The translations under genes were made by a program, and so were the position numbers. A DNA stretch of 8,022 nt from WHSP01 sp964424945 (GTDB lineage Bacteria; Gemmatimonadota; Gemmatimonadetes; Longimicrobiales; Longimicrobiaceae): assembly GCA_964424945.1 (NCBI GenBank), contig CAYRLB010000109.1:1-8022 (forward strand), given 5' to 3'. The notes beneath the pieces were generated by a model, which worked only from the letters and a program-made list of their open reading frames with translations, was not told the DNA's origin and did not search any database. Shown piece after piece: positions 6,034 to 8,022 of this stretch. Positions within the stretch are counted from its first letter, which is position 1. Each line of letters opens with the position of its first letter.

Positions 6034-6778
6034 ACAACTTTCCCGTCACCCAGAGTCGATCCCCGACCGAGTCATAGGCAATCCCGTTGGCGACCTCCGC
6101 ACCGGCGAGCCGCTCCCACCGTGACAGCAGCCCCTCCGTACTGACCCATCCAGTCACCACCCCCGATGCCGGGTCGATCCGCGCGATGCGGTCCTGCAGA
6201 TAGATATTTGCCCAGATCTCGCCCCGCACCCACTCGAGCTCGTTCAGCTGATTGACGACCCGGTCGGCTGCCGTCACCTGGAGGGTGCGGACTACCTCGA
6301 AAGTTGCAGGGTCGAGGAATCGAAGGAGATAGGTGCCGTCGCTGAGGATGAGGTGAGTGCCATCCGTCGTCAGACCCCAGCCCTCACCGGCAATCGGGTG
6401 TGACCCAAGCAGCTCGAAGGTGTCGATGTCGTAGACGAAGGCGATGCGGTTCCGCCAGGTGAGCTGGTAGGCGCGGTCGCCAAGCACCGCCAGCCCTTCG
6501 CCGAAGTAGACGCTGTCGAGATCGACTTTCGCCTGCACCGATCCGGTCTCGATGTCGACCCTGCGCAGAGACGAGGCGCCATTCAGGCCGGTCGATTCGT
6601 AGAAGAATCCGTCATGGAAGAGGAAGCCCTGGGTATAGGCTTCCGGATCGTGCGGGAGTTCGGCGATGACCGGGAGGCGGTCGGCGTTCGGCGCCGCTTC
6701 CGACTGGCCAGCGCAGGCACCGACTACGAAGGCGAGCAGCAGCGCGAGGCTCGAACTAAGTGATGGAAGTTGGCGCAC
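5999..6778 (-). CDS. Lipoprotein glutaminyl-peptide cyclotransferase (plant-type glutaminyl cyclase)
   Basis: The enzyme converts N-terminal glutamine of peptides or proteins to pyroglutamate, releasing ammonia. It should act outside the cytoplasmic membrane: the N-terminus MRQLPSLSSSLALLLAFVVGAC has a lipobox (VGAC, Cys22). The 5-bladed-propeller glutamine cyclotransferase family is recognisable throughout: HDPEAYTQGF (43-52), FYESTGLNGASSLRRVD (59-75), FGEGLAVL (92-99), YQLTWRN (104-110), GEGWGLTTDG (131-140), LSDGT (145-149), NQLNELEWV (176-184), WANIY (189-193), NGIAYD and VTGKLWPKVFQVE at the end. The 259-residue length is normal for the family. The start is GTG at 6778-6776; no in-frame ATG lies upstream and no Shine-Dalgarno is seen. 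It has no obvious operon partner; hemD lies 270 bp upstream on the same strand beyond a repeat cluster. A decayed copy of its last codons lies at 3930-3979. Confidence 0.92.
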   Translation of the reverse strand: MRQLPSLSSSLALLLAFVVGACAGQSEAAPNADRLPVIAELPHDPEAYTQGFLFHDGFFYESTGLNGASSLRRVDIETGSVQAKVDLDSVYFGEGLAVLGDRAYQLTWRNRIAFVYDIDTFELLGSHPIAGEGWGLTTDGTHLILSDGTYLLRFLDPATFEVVRTLQVTAADRVVNQLNELEWVRGEIWANIYLQDRIARIDPASGVVTGWVSTEGLLSRWERLAGAEVANGIAYDSVGDRLWVTGKLWPKVFQVERPE

Positions 6779-6820
6779 GGAGCAAGTTTGATGGTGTTGA
6801 GATGCGGCGCCGCCCTACCC

Positions 6821-6940
6821 GTCTCCCCGGCGGAAGCTGGGGCCCAGCCCTTCCGCCTCCCCGGCGGAAGCCGGGGCCCAGCTGTTTACGTTCGTCCCGG
6901 GACCAGCCCTTCCGTCTCCCCCGCAAAGGCGGGGGCCCAG
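6821..6940 (+). repeat. Three direct copies of a dispersed palindromic (REP-like) element
   Basis: Copies lie at 6821-6847, 6855-6881 and 6914-6940. Each has a 7-bp stem and 4-nt loop followed by GGCCCAG or close to it: CCCCGGC/GCTGGGG (one G-U pair), CCCCGGC/GCCGGGG, and CCCCCGC/GCGGGGG. The sequence CAGCCCTTCCG precedes both the second and third copies (6845-6855 and 6904-6914), so the unit has been copied with its flank. These elements translate in one frame as SPAKAGAQ-like peptides, a common artefact. They lie between hemD and the cyclotransferase gene and could form mRNA hairpins. Confidence 0.75.
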
Positions 6941-6990
6941 CGGTTCATCCTGCGCCGTCAGCCGGGTAGCATCGACACCAACTTCAACAA

Positions 6991-7018
6991 CTGGATTCCC
7001 GCCTGCGCGGGAACGACG
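6991..7018 (-). repeat. Inverted fourth copy of the palindromic repeat
   Basis: Read on the minus strand this begins CGTCGTTCCCGC and ends GGCGGGAATCCAG, matching the pattern of the three direct copies but reversed. The stem TTCCCGC (6996-7002) pairs perfectly with GCGGGAA (7007-7013) around a 4-nt loop. It sits about 30 bp downstream of the hemD stop and may act as a transcript-end hairpin for it. Confidence 0.7.
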
Positions 7019-7048
7019 GGCGGAGTCAGATGCCCATCACGCCCGGTA

Positions 7049-7906
7049 TCAAACCCTTTCACCAGCCCGAAGATACTCCCCCAATGCGACAACCATCGGC
7101 CCCATCTTCGGGTTATCGGGCACCACGCGCGGCTCGATTCCCGAATACACCAGCTCCTGCGCGGTCGTCGGGCCGACGGCGGCGGCTACACATCGGGTGT
7201 GGAACGCGTCGATGAGGTCGCCCCCGAGACCGATGCGCTCCGCAACGGTCATCAGGTGACGCGCCTGCACCTTGCTCGTGAAGAGCACGGCCGCGACGCC
7301 TCCCGCAATGACCTCACGGATGAGTGAATCGATCGGCCCCGTGTCCTCGGGGAGCTGCCATTCGTAGAGCAGGAGGTCGAGTAATGTGCCGCCCGCATCC
7401 TCGATCGCGCGGGAGAGCGGCTCGCTCCGCTCGCCATAGTGGAGCAGGGCGACGCCCTTCCCTTCCATCGGGATGTCGGCGAGAGTCGCGAGCACCTCGT
7501 CGGTCGTATAGGGCGATGGGGAGGATACCGTGATGGGAACGCCCCGCTCCTTCATCGGGCGCCAGGGCTTCTGGCCGCGCGTGACATTGACGGTGTGCTG
7601 AAGCGCGCGCACGAGATCGTCGAGGAGACCCTGTCGTTCCGCTTCCGCGAAGAGCGCCGCCGCACCGACTCCCGTCATGAAGACGACGATATCGATGCGG
7701 CCCGCGGCGAGTTCCCTGACGAGGGTGGCGACCTCGTCGGATGCGCTGATCGTGACTTCGCGGAGCGCCGGCGCGAGAACAGGCACGCCGCCATGGCGTT
7801 CGACGAGGCGGGCGAGCTCGCTCGTCATGCGGCCCTCGAGGATGCCGATCCGCGCGCCGCCGAGGGCGCCTTCGGGAAGAGGTGCTGGGGCTGGGATTTC
7901 ACTCAT
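7049..7906 (-). CDS. hemD: Uroporphyrinogen-III synthase
   Basis: HemD cyclises hydroxymethylbilane to uroporphyrinogen III, with inversion of ring D, in cytoplasmic tetrapyrrole biosynthesis. Two Rossmann-like halves are visible: the first with GARIGILEGRMTSELARLVERHGGVPVLAP and IDIVVFMTGVGAAALFAEA, the second with KGVALLHYGERSEPLSRAIEDAG, LYEWQLPEDT and VAAVLFTSKVQARHL, then CVAAAVGPTTAQELVYSGI and PKMGPMVVALGEYL at the end. TRGQKPWRPMKERGVPI corresponds to the usual RGPKP-x-LR-x-G segment. The start at 7906 (MSEIPAPAP, 285 residues) gives the normal length. The frame stays open to a GTG at 7987, which would add 27 residues without homology. Neither start has a clear Shine-Dalgarno. No other haem gene lies in the window. 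Catalysis in this family depends on few conserved residues, so the assignment rests on overall pattern. Confidence 0.88.
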   Translation of the reverse strand: MSEIPAPAPLPEGALGGARIGILEGRMTSELARLVERHGGVPVLAPALREVTISASDEVATLVRELAAGRIDIVVFMTGVGAAALFAEAERQGLLDDLVRALQHTVNVTRGQKPWRPMKERGVPITVSSPSPYTTDEVLATLADIPMEGKGVALLHYGERSEPLSRAIEDAGGTLLDLLLYEWQLPEDTGPIDSLIREVIAGGVAAVLFTSKVQARHLMTVAERIGLGGDLIDAFHTRCVAAAVGPTTAQELVYSGIEPRVVPDNPKMGPMVVALGEYLRAGERV

Positions 7907-8022
7907 CGGTAAATCGCGTGCGGGTCGATCGGATGCCGAGTAGCTCAAGATGTCACGCGCGTCCTCGGAGCGCCAATCTCCCGTCACTCGCCATTGACCC
8001 GCGCCCCATCATCGTCATCCCG

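Noticed and set aside
6821..6940. Short CRISPR-like array
   Set aside because: The repeats are internally palindromic and variable, spacers are unequal (7 and 32 bp), one copy is inverted nearby, and no cas genes are present.
6770..7327. Plus-strand open frame across the repeat block
   Set aside because: Its SPAKAGAQ-like repeats are translated palindromic elements, and its end runs antisense to hemD.

Overview
The window is high-GC bacterial DNA with eight genes and one gene remnant. The organism cannot be named from this alone. Two secreted 6-bladed beta-propeller proteins carrying the GxGPGEF motif, a lipoprotein glutaminyl cyclase and a free-standing HemD suggest an environmental bacterium, possibly Gemmatimonadota or a related phylum. 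That placement is inference.

Layout: (1) Positions 1-1159, minus strand: a RES-domain toxin, cut by the window edge, and its Xre/MbcA/ParS-type antitoxin, overlapping by ATGA. They share a near-consensus sigma-70 promoter embedded in a perfect 10-bp inverted repeat. (2) Positions 1224-2498, minus strand: a hipBA-type module whose HipA kinase appears to have lost its catalytic core in frame, preceded by an AT-rich palindromic operator. (3) Positions 2594-3775 (minus) and 4130-5224 (plus): two divergent exported 6-bladed beta-propeller proteins. (4) Positions 5229-5867, plus strand: a higBA module in which HigB has lost its N-terminal part directly after the propeller stop codon, while HigA is intact. 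(5) Positions 5999-6778, minus strand: a lipoprotein glutaminyl-peptide cyclotransferase. (6) Positions 6821-7018: four copies of a short hairpin repeat, three direct and one inverted. (7) Positions 7049-7906, minus strand: uroporphyrinogen-III synthase.

Two themes tie the window together. First, three toxin-antitoxin modules of unrelated families sit within 6 kb. Two have damaged toxins, and every antitoxin is intact. Second, the segment holding the plus-strand lipoprotein and higBA is bracketed by direct copies of the last ~37 bp of the cyclotransferase gene (3930-3966 and 5998-6033). The left copy is decayed. This looks like the scar of an insertion or duplication at the 3' end of that gene and marks the ~2 kb between as acquired or rearranged. 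I see no transposase, integrase, rRNA, tRNA or CRISPR array.
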